Source: Membranipora membranacea (taxonomy: Eukaryota; Bryozoa; Gymnolaemata; Cheilostomatida; Membraniporidae). Taken from it: a stretch of 64,000 nt of DNA. Where the stretch lies: positions 7,757,001 through 7,821,000 of the forward strand of contig OU612066.1 in NCBI GenBank assembly GCA_914767715.1, in the 5' to 3' direction. Made by a program: the position numbers and the translations under genes. Positions 14,668 through 26,800 of this stretch are shown in pieces. Every line of letters begins with the position of its first letter. The stretch's first letter is position 1. Under the pieces are notes generated by a model. The model saw only the letters and a program-made list of their open reading frames with translations, was not told the DNA's origin and made no database searches.

Positions 14668-17600
14668 ATAACTCTATGCATAGAAATGACAATCGTCTTT
14701 CGCCCAGAGTTGATCAACTTTTATTTATTATTAAACCTTTCTCTTACCTGGTTTTGGGAAGCCAGCCGTTTCTCTCATCAGATCATAATGCATATGCCAG
14801 TCGAGATGCTCAACACTTCCATCTGGGCCTACTTTCTTCACATACTGAGGATGCAAGTTGACCAACTGGAAAAATAATAGGTTTTAGCAGGGTTCTTTTA
14901 CGAAGCAGGGTCAAAATAGACAATTTAATTAAATCAAAAATCTTAATACACACCCTAAATGAAAACTTGAAACTACGATGTTTGGAGTATGCCAAGTTGT
15001 GTGTGATTAGATTGATACACTGAAAAAAGATTGAATGCTCAATGTTATAGCTGCTTGGTTACAGTTGTTTACAAGTACACATATATATGCCTCAAGAAAG
15101 TGAGCACCAACCGCACCAAACTCCTCCACAAAAAATCTGCCCAGTCTACTATTACATACCTCTCCTGTTGGGGTTGTCCACTCTTTGCCAAGCCCTCCGA
15201 TATACAGATATCCATCCTTTACTGTAGCCCACTCAGACTTGAACCCTGCAATAAAACCAACTATAGCATGATATTATGTGTAAAAAGGTCAGAATCAAGA
15301 AGGATCTGAAGAACAAACTAGCTGTTTTACACCTTACCACATGCAATGTTTTCATCTGTCACACATTTTGCATATATTATGTGCATAACAGTGTGTTCTT
15401 TGCTTCTTGCATGGATTTTCTTCCTGATGCAATAAACCACTCCCCTTGCTTGGGCCGCATATGTAATATCATGAACAAACTCTAGATGGAGCAGGACATT
15501 TCAGCTAATGAGGCTATTAAGCTGTCAGGTGCAGCACTTCATGAAGGCCATCGAGGCTTAGGGGTAAGCTATAATAGTGACACTACTTTCATGTGTGAAG
15601 TCTGAGCCTTTCGCAGTATAGTCTAGTACAGTTAAAGTACTGGGCCAAGTCGAGTTTATTTGATCACGATTTCATCAATAGCAGAAAGTGTTATGCTTTG
15701 GTTTCATGCCAGGTCTCAATAAAAAGTTTCCATCCAAAGCCCTGATACAAGATCTAAGTCTACAAAGCGAGCCACCTTAATCTGGAGGTACCCCACAGAT
15801 GAAAATATTCAAAGATTTAAATTTAGCGACCTGGGCAAGAATTGTTGAAATCCATCTTTAAATATATTCTTGTAATATTTTCCTTGTCTAGCAGAATATT
15901 AGGCAAACTTTTTCAATTCGTGAAATGTGAATTCATTGAAATTTTTACCATGTGGGGTTTACCATTTAGGGCTCAGAGGAAGGATAAAACATGTATTTGA
16001 TGCAGCGAAAATAAATTGCATAACAAAGTACAGACATTAATGCATACCAGATGAAATGATGCATTGGTTGACAGGGACCAATTCTGCCAGAAACGAACCT
16101 GAAAATTTGAGGTGCATTGCCAGATTCAAGATTAGGATGTAGGTTGTCACTGCATCTAGTTGGGTGGTTAAAGATTGCCAAATAATCGAAAGCATAAGAA
16201 CCCAAATGCACACTATAAATATGAATTAGAGGTGTATGCTTCTGATTAATTTTGCACATTATCAAATACTCAGCCGATAATTTGAAGCAGTTAGTCTGCA
16301 CGGTTGCAGTGTTATTATGATATTCTGATTGGACAGATGATGGAGGTATATAAAATGTATTTTCTGACAATAATAATTGTGCACTGGATTACCTCCATTT
16401 AAAGAGGATGAGAAAACACTTTGATCTAACAAATAAACCTGACTAACCTTTAGTGACATCACCAGGGCCATCAGACAGGATAACCCATGGTACGACCTGC
16501 TTCTTGTTAATCTTATATACAACTCCAGTTCTATCATCAACAGTTATTATACTGCCATCAAATACTACAAGCTCTGACAACTCCATACCTCGGCCACCTG
16601 ATGAAATTATAAAATTATTTGTATATACTTTTAGGGTATAAAACACAGTGCACCCAATCTGAGGAAAACGTAGTGGCTATATCACACAAAAAAGGCATTT
16701 AAAGCATCCATGAAATTAAGACTGAGATTATCAAAGCTTTTTCTCCAGCTAATCAGCTTCAAAACAAGCCCAAAATTGACTCCCTTGGACCACTACAAGC
16801 TGTGTTATGAGGCATTGAAGACGACCCTTTCAATATTTGCTCATTATATCGGAAAGCCTGGGGGTGAGGTCACACCCAGGTTTTTGACCAATATTCGAAA
16901 TTCTTTGTATACGGAACTGTTAAAGTGAAACCAACTTTTTTCCATCACAAAAAATGCATTAATCTCCTTCAACTTTTTGCTTTGGCTTAATCTCTATTAT
17001 GACACAAGCTATGTTGGATTTCAACTCGTTTCATCCAATTTTGACAAAATAACACGAGTCCAAAGTTTCTAATGGTAGGCATATACGCAAAATGTATGTC
17101 TATGACATCACAACCCCCTGCGCAAGGCTCGCGAGCAAGCGTCAGCGAGGCCTTACTTTGATAAATCATATCTTCAGACCTAATTGACCAATTGAGCTGT
17201 TCTTGGGCTCTTTATGGATAGAGCCATGCACTAAAAAAAACTTTGAACTTCCTCACTTATTGATACGATCTCATGGCACTGAATTAATCATCATTTATTT
17301 TCAGTAAGGAGTGAAAAATAATTTTATGTACTGTACATAAGTGCCACAGTGTATTTCCCTGTTGATACAGAAAAGTTATCTGAAGCATCTGGACAAAACA
17401 TACTAAATATAAACGGTTTCATGAACATTGGCAAACTAACTGAGGGGTGCTCATAATTTAATATAACTCACCTAAACTGAGTGACGAGTAAAGGTCTTCA
17501 CTTTCAGATTCAAAACTGACTTCAAACTTCATGTCATTAGTCACAGTAAGATAACCCTTCAGGTAGTGACTCATCCACAGGTTCTTCTCGTTCTCAACTT

Positions 17601-18030
17601 TAGAGCCATGATCGAGATCTGTTATAACTCCTATTCTATATTTCATCCCGCTAGGTATTGACTGAGGTTTAGTCAGCGGATATTGGTTATTAGACAGTCT
17701 TTTCCCGCTGCCTATAAGACTGCTTACTGCATTAGAGGCTCCCCCACCGTTGTAGATTAACACAATCACAGCTAGTATTATAAGGATGACTACAGCCGCT
17801 TGTAATATGTCTCTAGGTCTCATGTGTATCGAAGCTGACCCTACTCGATATCGTGTAGGAGTTGAGATAGCCTTCCTCCACTCATCTAGATCCATGCTTG
17901 GTCCCATAGCTGTTACGCCATTACCGCTACTATCCGATGATTCATTGAGCTTACGCCCGTTTGTTTCTCCTTGCGTTCTACTTTCGTCCTTCATTGAGCC
18001 TCTACTAGTCACTTTGTGCATAGTCGTCAT
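13543..18030 (-). CDS. CANT1: Calcium-activated nucleotidase 1 (apyrase), complete
   Basis: Coding exons in transcript order: 18030-17472, 16597-16448, 15245-15160, 14865-14748, 13919-13543. They total 1290 nt and encode 429 residues; human CANT1 has 401. The family hydrolyses UDP, GDP and other nucleoside diphosphates with Ca2+ in the ER/Golgi, supporting proteoglycan synthesis. The product is a type II membrane protein: about 75 cytosolic residues, one hydrophobic anchor (about residues 75-94, [16 protein letters not shown]), then the five-bladed apyrase fold. Hallmarks in order: [105 protein letters not shown]. The ATG at 18030 is the first in its exon. A TTTTTGCTACAG acceptor (exon start 18053) lies just upstream, so a noncoding first exon is likely. 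The longer frame to 18072 would begin with GTG inside the intron. Confidence 0.95.
14584..14686. repeat. Palindromic AT hairpin with 8-bp flanking direct repeats
   Basis: The element at 14592-14678 is an inverted repeat: left end CATAGAGTTATTATA, right end TATAATAACTCTATG, with (TA)n between. It is flanked by perfect copies of CATAGAAA at 14584-14591 and 14679-14686. It sits in the CANT1 intron between the exons ending at 13919 and 14748. The direct repeats look like a target-site duplication. Confidence 0.75.
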
Positions 18031-19576
18031 GTAATTCACCTCACTGGTGTCAACTGTAGCAAAAATAATCACTATGTCTCTGAGATTAGGTAGTCAGATG
18101 TTGGTCAACTACAAGAAAACAATAATCATTGTTGAGAACGGAAATGATAATAGCATCAGGAATTGAAACAAGCCTGTTATTAGCTAGCAATCTTCAGGTT
18201 TGCAGGTGAATTTAAATGACATAATTAGTGGGAAATTCTGCTGAAATGTATGATTAAGTCACAAAGGTAAAACAAAAACTGGATCGCTTTGTCAATTTAT
18301 TGTCTGGTCTGGAATGTTTGCATGTTATAGGAACGTGTCCAATCATGACTTTTCTCAATATGAAAAGCACAGGTATTGAGTTTTAAATTAATGAAGGAAG
18401 AACATATTGGAAAAACTCCCTGACCAAGCTGTTAGGACAAAAATGTAGCCTTTTTCCCATCAATGAGCTTACTCAAGTATACCCCTCACATCAGGGAAGG
18501 GTGGGAGATACCCTCCCACCTCACATGTTATTAAGATGTAACTCTACATTGAAACTTGAAAGTCGTGTTCCCATTTATTTTTCAGTGATAAATATAAGTA
18601 AATAAGGGAAATAAAACTAAAATAGTGTAAAATCATGTTAGTTCTTTATCAAAAATAAGGTGCTGGTTAAGCTGAGGTTTGAGGAAATCTGTTCCTCCAG
18701 TCAGTATAACATGTTTCCTCTCATAGATAATCTGGTCTGTTAATGATAATTAGACATAATTATCTCATTGAAAGAGATTTCTTGGGTTTTTATTTTCCCT
18801 GTTTTCCGTTTTTATTTTCGCCTGTTGCATTATGTTGGGCCTTATCCTTGGGACCCTAGAATTAAAAAATTGGACTACTTGCAAATCGACGAAATTGTTC
18901 ATCTAGATCATGAAAAGCGAGATGCTGTTTGTAAAGTGTTACATGCTGGATAAGGACTAATTCAATTGACTGTGAAGCAATGATACCAATTCCAAATAAA
19001 TCAGGAACAGTAACACCACTTCCTCTGAATTGGTTCAAACAACAATATAACAATGGGTGTCATACCCTCATAATCATGATTGAAAATGGAGCTTACCAAG
19101 ACTATGCTGCATCAGCCAAGTCCAGAGCAGTAAGTGATTCATAAAAAACCTACCACAAGAGAAGAGCTATGCAGACCTGTCAGTGATAGTGGGTTTTCAT
19201 TAGGCCTTTGTGTTACTTTCATCATGCTATTATATAATTTGTCATTTTACATTGCTTATATATTATAATGACTTGACCTTCTGACCAGGCCCCAAATGAT
19301 CCCTTGATGACATAATGGGCTACATGGCCATCCATTGTAAGGTAATATAAGTGAGCATAACCTATTGGTTCATATGAATAGCAGCTAAATTGGTTCTCTT
19401 TGATGAGAATAATAGGTTGAACACATAGCATGCAGGCAAATGAAGAAATTGACTTGCTTACTACTATTTTAGACTGATGTTAGTCTAGCCAAGGAGGTAG
19501 ATGAGCTCCTTGGTCTAGCGGAATAGGTTTATCAAGCAAGTGGTAATTAGCCTTGTTCACGCCACCACAGGTCTTG

Positions 19577-19865
19577 GTAGACCTCTCTCAGATGCCTATA
19601 GGTAAACCTCTCTCAGATGTCTATAGGTAGACCTCTCTCAGATGCGTATTGGTAGACGTCTCTCAGATGTCTATAGGTTGACCTCTCTCAGATGTCTATA
19701 GGCAGACCTCTCTCAGATGTCTATAGGTAGAACTCTCTCAGATGTCTATAGGTGGACCTCTCTCAGATGCGTATTGGTAGACGTCTCTCAGATGTCTCAA
19801 GGTAGACCTCTCTCAGATGTGTACAGGTAGACCTCTCTCAGATGTGTATAGGTAGACCTCTCTCA
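19577..19865. repeat. 25-bp minisatellite, about 11.6 copies
   Basis: The unit is close to GTAGACCTCTCTCAGATGTC plus TATAG. Units 3-4 carry two linked variants (a GCGTATTG end followed by a GTAGACGTC start) that recur together in units 8-9, suggesting a later duplication of a five-unit, 125-bp block. The array is noncoding. Confidence 0.9.
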
Positions 19866-20376
19866 TTTTTTGCTCTTTCCGGGCCAAACATCTGCAGTAT
19901 AACGGCCCGAGCTGCCTATTTTTATGGTTATGGGTTGTATAGGTGGACTGACTGGTGGGCTGTTTAATTATATAAACTACAAGCTCTCTATACTTAGAAT
20001 AAGGTATAGTAATAATATAACCAATAATATAGCAACCAAAGTACTATACATTTGTTTCGTTATCGTTATTTTTATTACATGATTTCAAAAAACCAAAACC
20101 CATGGCCGCGTTAACAAGGCTAAGTGGTAATGAGTAAAAGTTGAATTTTATCACTCTGTGCTGAAAGTCTTCCTGCCCAGACCAATCAGCTGTATGAATG
20201 AAAGAGTATCAAAGATTACTCCTAATTTTGTGTGTAATAGATAAAAGTACATTTAATTGAACAGCTAATCAACCACCAGAGCAAATGTAATATACCAACA
20301 ACAACATTGATGGCAGCATTGAACTAAATTGCAGCAGCCAACCAACCACCAAAAAATGTAATAAACCAACAATAAC

Positions 20377-21000
20377 ATCGATAGAATCATAGAACATGAC
20401 CTAGCAGCTGTTGACTCTGCAAAGTACCTCGGTGTCATCATCAACAAAGACCTATCATGGAGACCACACATAAAGACAATATCAGGAAAAGCCAACCATT
20501 CACTGTCGTTCCTACAGCGGAATATATCCAGCTGTCCAAGATCATTTAAGGAACTCAGCTATAAGACGCTTGTACGCCCCCAGCTTGAATACTGCAGCTC
20601 CATCTGGGACCCACACCATCAAAACCAGATCCAGCAGCTTGAAGCAGTGCAAAACAGAGCCGCTCGCTTCGTGAGCAATGACTACTCAAGATTCAGCAGT
20701 GTTTCAGCAATGAAAAATCAACTTGGCTGGGAAAGTATGCAGGCCCGCCGCAAGATCAACAGAGTGATTCTGCTCTACAAGATTATCAACAATCTCATTG
20801 ATGTACAGATAGCTCTTCGTCAATCAGCTGTTCACCCTGGGAGGTACACTCAGCTCCATTGTAGAACAGTGGCTTTCCAGAATTCGTACATCTCTGACAC
20901 GATCGTCCTGTGGAACTCCTTGCCACCAAGTGTGACATCTGTGGTCACAGTGGACGCCTCCAGAGCTGCTGCAGCTGGCGTCCTGACCAAAACCTACTAA
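20377..21000 (+). mobile_element. 5'-truncated non-LTR retrotransposon (end of reverse transcriptase ORF)
   Basis: One open frame runs from about 20377 to a TAA at 20998-21000. It encodes the thumb and C-terminal part of a LINE reverse transcriptase: AKYLGVIINKDLSWRPHI, LVRPQLEYCSSIWDPH, LEAVQNRAARFV, then a YKIINNL segment and LWNSLPP near the end. These are typical of CR1/L2/Jockey-like animal LINEs. The catalytic palm (FADD box) and endonuclease are absent, so the copy is 5'-truncated and dead. The frame is intact, so insertion may be fairly recent. About 180 bases after the stop look like its 3' UTR. The exact clade needs a search. Confidence 0.85.
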
Positions 21001-21225
21001 TCTCTATACTCCTCTCTTTTGTTCCAGCACAAGCACCCTGCACCTGTATTATTGTTACGATGTATTCACAGAAACGCACAGATGAGTATAGATGAGACCA
21101 TAGACGTCTTCCGCACATAGATCTACGTAAGAAACGTAAGAGCCAACTTAACATTAAGAGGAGTAAAATGCACAGGTCTACTCCAAAACCAGGGTTGGTC
21201 TCTGCAGGGAGAATTCTCCCTGGTC

Positions 21226-21360
21226 TCTGGCAATGTTTGAACAAGGAGTTAGTCCCTCAAGTCCTTTGGTTGACTGCCCCCCTTGGGTTTTCTGTTTTTT
21301 TTTCTGTAGGGGCAGTCAAACCAAGGAGTCTTTTACACCTTGGTCAAACATTGCCACAGA
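21226..21360. repeat. Imperfect inverted repeat (hairpin element)
   Basis: The arms at about 21226-21276 and 21307-21360 pair as reverse complements with a few mismatches (CTGGCAATGTTTGA against TCAAACATTGCCA; GACTGCCCC against GGGGCAGTC). The loop is T-rich. It lies just downstream of the LINE and could be a MITE-like element. It shares the CCAAGGAG motif with other hairpins in the window. Confidence 0.7.
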
Positions 21361-21820
21361 CACTGTAGAGTGTAGTAGACCTGTCTGTGGTAGAAATTAA
21401 AGATTATTAGTATCTTAATTTTTTTTTATTACCATATATATACTTGGATATAAATCCCTAAACATCTATCATGATTCTTGAATCTGATTCAATATTAGTC
21501 TATGTGCACATATGTCTGCTGCTAGTTTAATAGGTATATGGGCAAAGTTTTCCTTACCTTTTAGCTCCAGTAAACACAAGCCGGCACCAAATTCCAAAGT
21601 AACAACTTGGCCAAATCCTACATTTCTGTTAGACCGGAAATAAATCATGATAAAAGTTAGCTTGAATTCCTCTGATTATATTTTGTATATTGTAGCTGCG
21701 GATGAAAAAGCTGCTCAATTTATGATAATAAATTTGGAGAACTCTGAATGATTGTAACTAATCCAGTTTTAACTTTTGTATGCTCATGTTTCAACAAAAA
21801 CAATAAAACAAGGGTCCCAG

Positions 21821-21868
21821 TCAAACCAATGAACTCCCTCTTCCGGAAGAGGGAGTTCATTGGTCAAA
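21821..21868. repeat. Perfect 38-bp palindrome with 5-bp direct repeats
   Basis: The palindrome at 21826-21863 is fully self-complementary around TTCCGGAA, with ends CCAATGAACTCCC and GGGAGTTCATTGG. TCAAA flanks it on both sides (21821-21825, 21864-21868). Confidence 0.8.
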
Positions 21869-22119
21869 CCGTGCACACTTTGCAGTACACCTGTGTAGGC
21901 AACCCACCCACCCTGCCATCAACCCCCCCCCGTAGACCAAAACCACTGGAATTATGAAGAGGGCTCAAATAAGGCATATATTTGTCACAAGTGATTATAA
22001 TAATAATGTTCTTACCTCAATTCTTACCTCAAAGTCAATTACTTTAGAAAACTCGTAAACTACCAATGTCAGGTATTATGGCCGAGTGCCTCAGTTGTTG
22101 AGGCATTCACCATCAAATG

Positions 22120-22141
22120 TATATATATATATATATATATG
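22120..22141. repeat. (TA)n microsatellite
   Basis: This is an uninterrupted AT/TA dinucleotide run of about 22 bases in intergenic DNA. Confidence 0.9.
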
Positions 22142-22517
22142 TAATATAAATATAGTGTATGCTAATACTTATTTTAATTTTAACATTTACTTACTGTTAC
22201 TCTCATATGGCAAATATCAACATTCAATCGCAAGACGGTTGTAATGCCCGTCTGTACTGCTTAGACTGCAGAGTTAAAGGTTCTGGTGCATCTCGCGTCA
22301 AAGACCTCATAATCAGCAAGGTCCTGGACTGATGCGTCATTCCTTCATAGCCTTATGATCCTTTGAAACCTACTTGATTGCATATTTGAAATGCCGGTTA
22401 CAGGAGTTTCACAACTTTTGTCATGTTTAATTAGTTACATCGACGCTCGCTACTAGATCTGGCTATCATTCCCGATCATATGCTAATGCTCTAGTAGGTT
22501 TGATTCAGCCACTAGTG

Positions 22518-22554
22518 GGACCAAGGAGTAACAGGGTAACTCCTTGGTAGGACC
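22518..22554. repeat. Short hairpin, ACCAAGGAGT / ACTCCTTGGT
   Basis: Ten-base arms (520-529, 539-548) enclose a nine-base loop. A GGACC direct repeat (518-522, 550-554) overlaps the left arm, so a target duplication is less clear than at the other hairpins. Confidence 0.5.
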
Positions 22555-22979
22555 ATCTCTAACTCATATGCATGGGCACTGCTAATTGTTAGTCAGCAGG
22601 TCAAGGTCTACATTCGTGAGGCCTCTCAATCAGCTCATTTTGCGGCTTTGTTTAACCTGAATACCAAACCCAGCCAGGTAACAGTAAGGTGATCCACCCG
22701 TTTGTCACCTCCCATCTGTCTTTGTGTGTGGATGCACAGATATTTAGGCACTCCTCCATGCCCACCATGTCTTCTATATCTGCTCGTAGCTGTAATAATG
22801 TCAAACTCGGCATCTTCCTATGCTGCCAGGTTTACTACTGTTGAGGTCAATTTTCCAACCTTCAATATGGTAGACTGGCACTTCACATATCTGTCACATG
22901 TGCATGGTGTTCGAGAACCTTTTGAATTGTCATCGATGCAGGCCCATATAACAGTGGTGTGTTCTATCTTGGTGTATTA

Positions 22980-23230
22980 AACATGATGATCACATCCTTT
23001 GCTATCAAGCGAGAGGTCCTGGGTTCAATTCCAGCTCTCGTCTCGAGGGATTTACCCTGGCTTCTCCCTACCAACAAAACCACAAAAAACTCAAATTAAC
23101 ATCAAACAGCAACTCTAACAAATCACCAACATCCCAAACTCAGACAACTCTCAATATCACAAAACCCACAGATGGAACATACTCATTCTTCTAACATCAA
23201 GGATGTATTCTATCAATAAAAATCAAAATT
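22980..23230 (+). repeat. tRNA-like SINE remnant (candidate)
   Basis: GGTTCAATTCC at 23022-23032 matches a pol III B box, with GAGAGGTCCTG before it and CAGCTCTCG after it forming a T-arm-like hairpin. No convincing A box or cloverleaf is seen, so it is not a tRNA gene. A low-complexity CA/A-rich stretch follows, ending near 23220 in AATAAAAATC. A degenerate tRNA-derived SINE is the simplest reading. Confidence 0.4.
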
Positions 23231-23893
23231 GTACAGGGGTCTTTGAGCACAATGGCTGTCAATCACCTGTTCTCTGGAGAGTACGGTCTCATACCGATAC
23301 AGCCTTCCTTACATAGTGAGATCACTGACAGTGGAGACATATCAGAAAACGGAAATTGATTAAGCCGTTATCAAACAGTCAGATGATGAAAGATTTCGCA
23401 GTTGGGGCATCGTTTATTGCTAATGTCACTGAGGTCTAGGAGTCCTCAGTCAATACAGGCTGGGGAAGAGGCTGCTCAAAACCAAATGAATTATTTAACC
23501 TTCTGCCCCATGGTTGTTAAAGCATAGAACTGAAGGCAGCTCCTCGTTCAAGAGATAATCAGAACGACAAGAGCCGTAGACAAGGAGTCTAGCCTGGTAT
23601 CAAGGGCCAGAGTGGTCCATTGCTGAGATTATTGTGTTAGTGGTAAAAGACTGTCGGTCTCACACACACAAAAAAAAAGCACCCAGCACTAGTTAAATTA
23701 GAACAGGTTTGAAGCATATCAGGCCACCCAACTGGTAGGCCATCATCAGCAGCTGCAGCATGAAACTCAAAATACATTCAAATTGTATCAAACCTGATCT
23801 TCTGTGAAATGGCGTTACGCTTAAAACTATTGAATCTCTCTTTTTGCCGTTTAAAATACTATGTTTACTTTGTAGAGATTCTATCACCCACCC

Positions 23894-26800
23894 ATGGACA
23901 GTCTCAAGGGAAACCCAGTGGATAACACAGGCAAGGTCCATGGTGCTGATACTGATACACCACCTCGCTGTGTAAAGCCACATGGTGATGAACCCCCAAA
24001 TATAGAGCTCGATTCAAGTGGCACTATTTCAAAAGAGGAAACCAAAGCTGATACAAGTATAATCCAGGTAATAAGATTTCTTTTATATGGTTCATGTTAA
24101 TTTATCTTGGACAACGTAGTATGAGAAACAACATGACAGTCATACATGCGCCGAGAATTAAGAGAATGTAACCACTTCAGAGTACAGGTAATTGAACTAG
24201 CCTCAGTATTTTGTTATCTGGATTCAAACTCTACACTCCTTTCTCTGTCTATGGCTTGACCTTGTTGAAGGCTTTCCATGTATGGTAAGGGTAGTTCCTC
24301 ATTCTTCGATTGGTTGGGTAACATAAACAAAAAATAAACTCTCTAACTTGGGAACTCACTAAAAACTATCGTTGTTCATTAAGGTTATGCTGCCTGCTGC
24401 TGGTATGTGACTCGAATACTTCAGGTTTATGTTTATTTAGGGGTCCTCACCAGCTTCTACAGACCAATCTCTCAGTACTAGATTGTCAGTAACACAAATC
24501 AGTCTGGTTGACAAAGTCTTAGATGCTGCTTCTGCTCTACGTACAACCACTCAAGCCAATCCACCAAAACCTAATATGGTATGTTAAAAGCCTGTATAAT
24601 TATACCACTCACCCGATTGCATAATTTTAAGTTGAAATTTTAGCTCATTGATTTGCAGCTATGTGCCGTGGTTCGTCTCATATTTGTGTCAAAAGTGAGA
24701 AAATTTTTATTCTTTCATTTAGCCAATATGTTCTTTCAGGATGATATAGGAGTCATGGAAGCCGGACCACAGCACAATGTAGAAGCTGCACCTCAGATCA
24801 GTGGCGTGACAAACACACCACCAGGTGTATACTTCATGGACCCATTGGCTCTCCAGCTAGGATCCAAAGATGGAGTCATATCCAAACTTCTCCAGGTGCG
24901 TCTGATAGCCAATGAGTAGGGGAGGAAACTCAATACATGCACCTACTGCCTAGCTCAGAAATTGTCTGATATACTATGAATATCTAGTTAGGTCGTACAA
25001 TTGCAATACTCCACAGCTTGCTTATTGTCTACATAATCTGTCTTACACTGTGATTGTAGCAAACAGCAATGAAAACCCCTAAAGACATAACCCCCTGTCA
25101 TACAAGCACGGATACCCCAGTCACTCCTGCAAACTTCCTGAACGTGATGATGACGACTGCTGACAACAAACCTGTGACTGTATACTTACAGGCAGCTGAA
25201 CCAGCAAAGTTTCTCCCTGCAGCGGCTCCACGTACTATAGCTCCTGTAAGTCTTTTTGAGGGCAGTTGATACAGAAGTTACCAGTGCTCATCCCACATAG
25301 AACAAGTTTGTTCCCTCTGTGGTGGCTGAGTGCAAAAGTCATTTGAAATAGCACTCCGCCACTACAGAGGGAGCAATCTTGTTCTACATCCTACACATGT
25401 TATGATATACCATATCACTACCGTTGAGAAGACGAAAGCTGGATATTTGAACATTAAAGGCTTAGCCTACCCTATACACGCATTATTGTCATTATGTAAA
25501 AATGCTTTTTGTGATTTTCCAAGTTTCTGATTGCTCAGGTTAGGGTCTAAAATATTTTATCCTCTTCATGCTTTTCAGAAGCAGACTACTTCTCACCCAT
25601 CCAGTACCCAAGTAGTTGAATCCACAGCACAGTCCCCTGTTACCCAGGCCCAGTTATCCACATCAGCAGTAAATACGTCTCAACCTACAAATTCAGGTAC
25701 TCTAGAGCCATCGGCCACAAGCATGGAGACGATTAACGGTGTAGCAGTGCATTTGCATAATAACAAGGTGAGAAAGAGTCATTTTCAAAGCTTAATTGTT
25801 ACGAGTTGCTATGATTGCTGTGAATTTGATTTTATTCGGTGATAATCTGTAAATTTTTAACGAATATTCCTAAACATATCTTGCTTCAATATAGTCTTTG
25901 CTTCCTCAGCTCTGCGTTATTCTACAAATCATATTAAGAGTTTTGTGTTTTCTTTTCTTGGGAGTGAGAGTGAAGATTCTTTTTATTTTTTCAGGCATCA
26001 ACGTTATCAGCTGTCATTGTCAAAGAAGAACCGATGAATATCGAAGGTGAAATTATAGAAGAAGAATCCCAGGAACCAGCAGCTGAAAGAATGTCTGTAA
26101 CAGAAGAACCCACTCGAGTACGAATGTCATTATCTGATTAATCCATTTTGTTTGTTTAATCACAAAGTCACAAAGGGTAACTTGTATATGGCTATACGAT
26201 ACAACATGCCACATCAGAGGTCCTGTAACAATTTTATTCTCAATTTGTAAGGTATACCTAGTTCTGAGGTGAGCTAACCTTGCCCCTTGTTGGCCCGGTA
26301 CGTTATTGGTTTTGTTGCAGAACTTTGTATATTGGTTGAAATGATACATATGTGGATGTATCAAGCTAACAAGCCTTTTTTTCAAGCATTTAGAGATACT
26401 TTATACACGCTGTGTATTTATCTTGCCATTTCTTCTCTACTCTAGACGGGGTTTGGTGAACAGGGATGCGTTGCTAAGTACTGTAGCTCAACATTATACA
26501 CGTTCAAATGGCCAGACGCCAAAAAGTATCCAAAGGACCATGCTTGTTGGACAAACTGGTGCAGGACGGATAGGAGCAGCTTCTCCTACAAAGAGAGTTA
26601 TCGGCTCTGCTGGAAACACTTTGACGAGGATGACTTTACAAATACTATGCCTTTCAAAAGAGGATTCAATACCAGGTCTAGTGTTTTTACATCACTATTT
26701 GGAAAAAAATACTTTGTATAAGTGATGTTCCATTGTTCGCAAGATCAGGATGCCGCCAAACTGGCATCACTTTAAAGAGAGATCAGCTACCACACAAATC

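Larger units (their letters stand above)
18054..23893. other. Intergenic, repeat-rich region between CANT1 and the THAP gene
   Basis: This stretch holds any upstream CANT1 exon and promoter (not located), a 25-bp minisatellite, a truncated LINE, several hairpin elements, a TA run and a tRNA-like repeat, listed separately. Outside these I see no supported gene; the remaining short open frames have no recognisable content. Confidence 0.6.

Noticed and set aside
16262-16540. 92-codon open frame on - strand, partly over a CANT1 exon
   Set aside because: It is out of frame with the conserved CANT1 exon 16597-16448 and otherwise runs in intron sequence.
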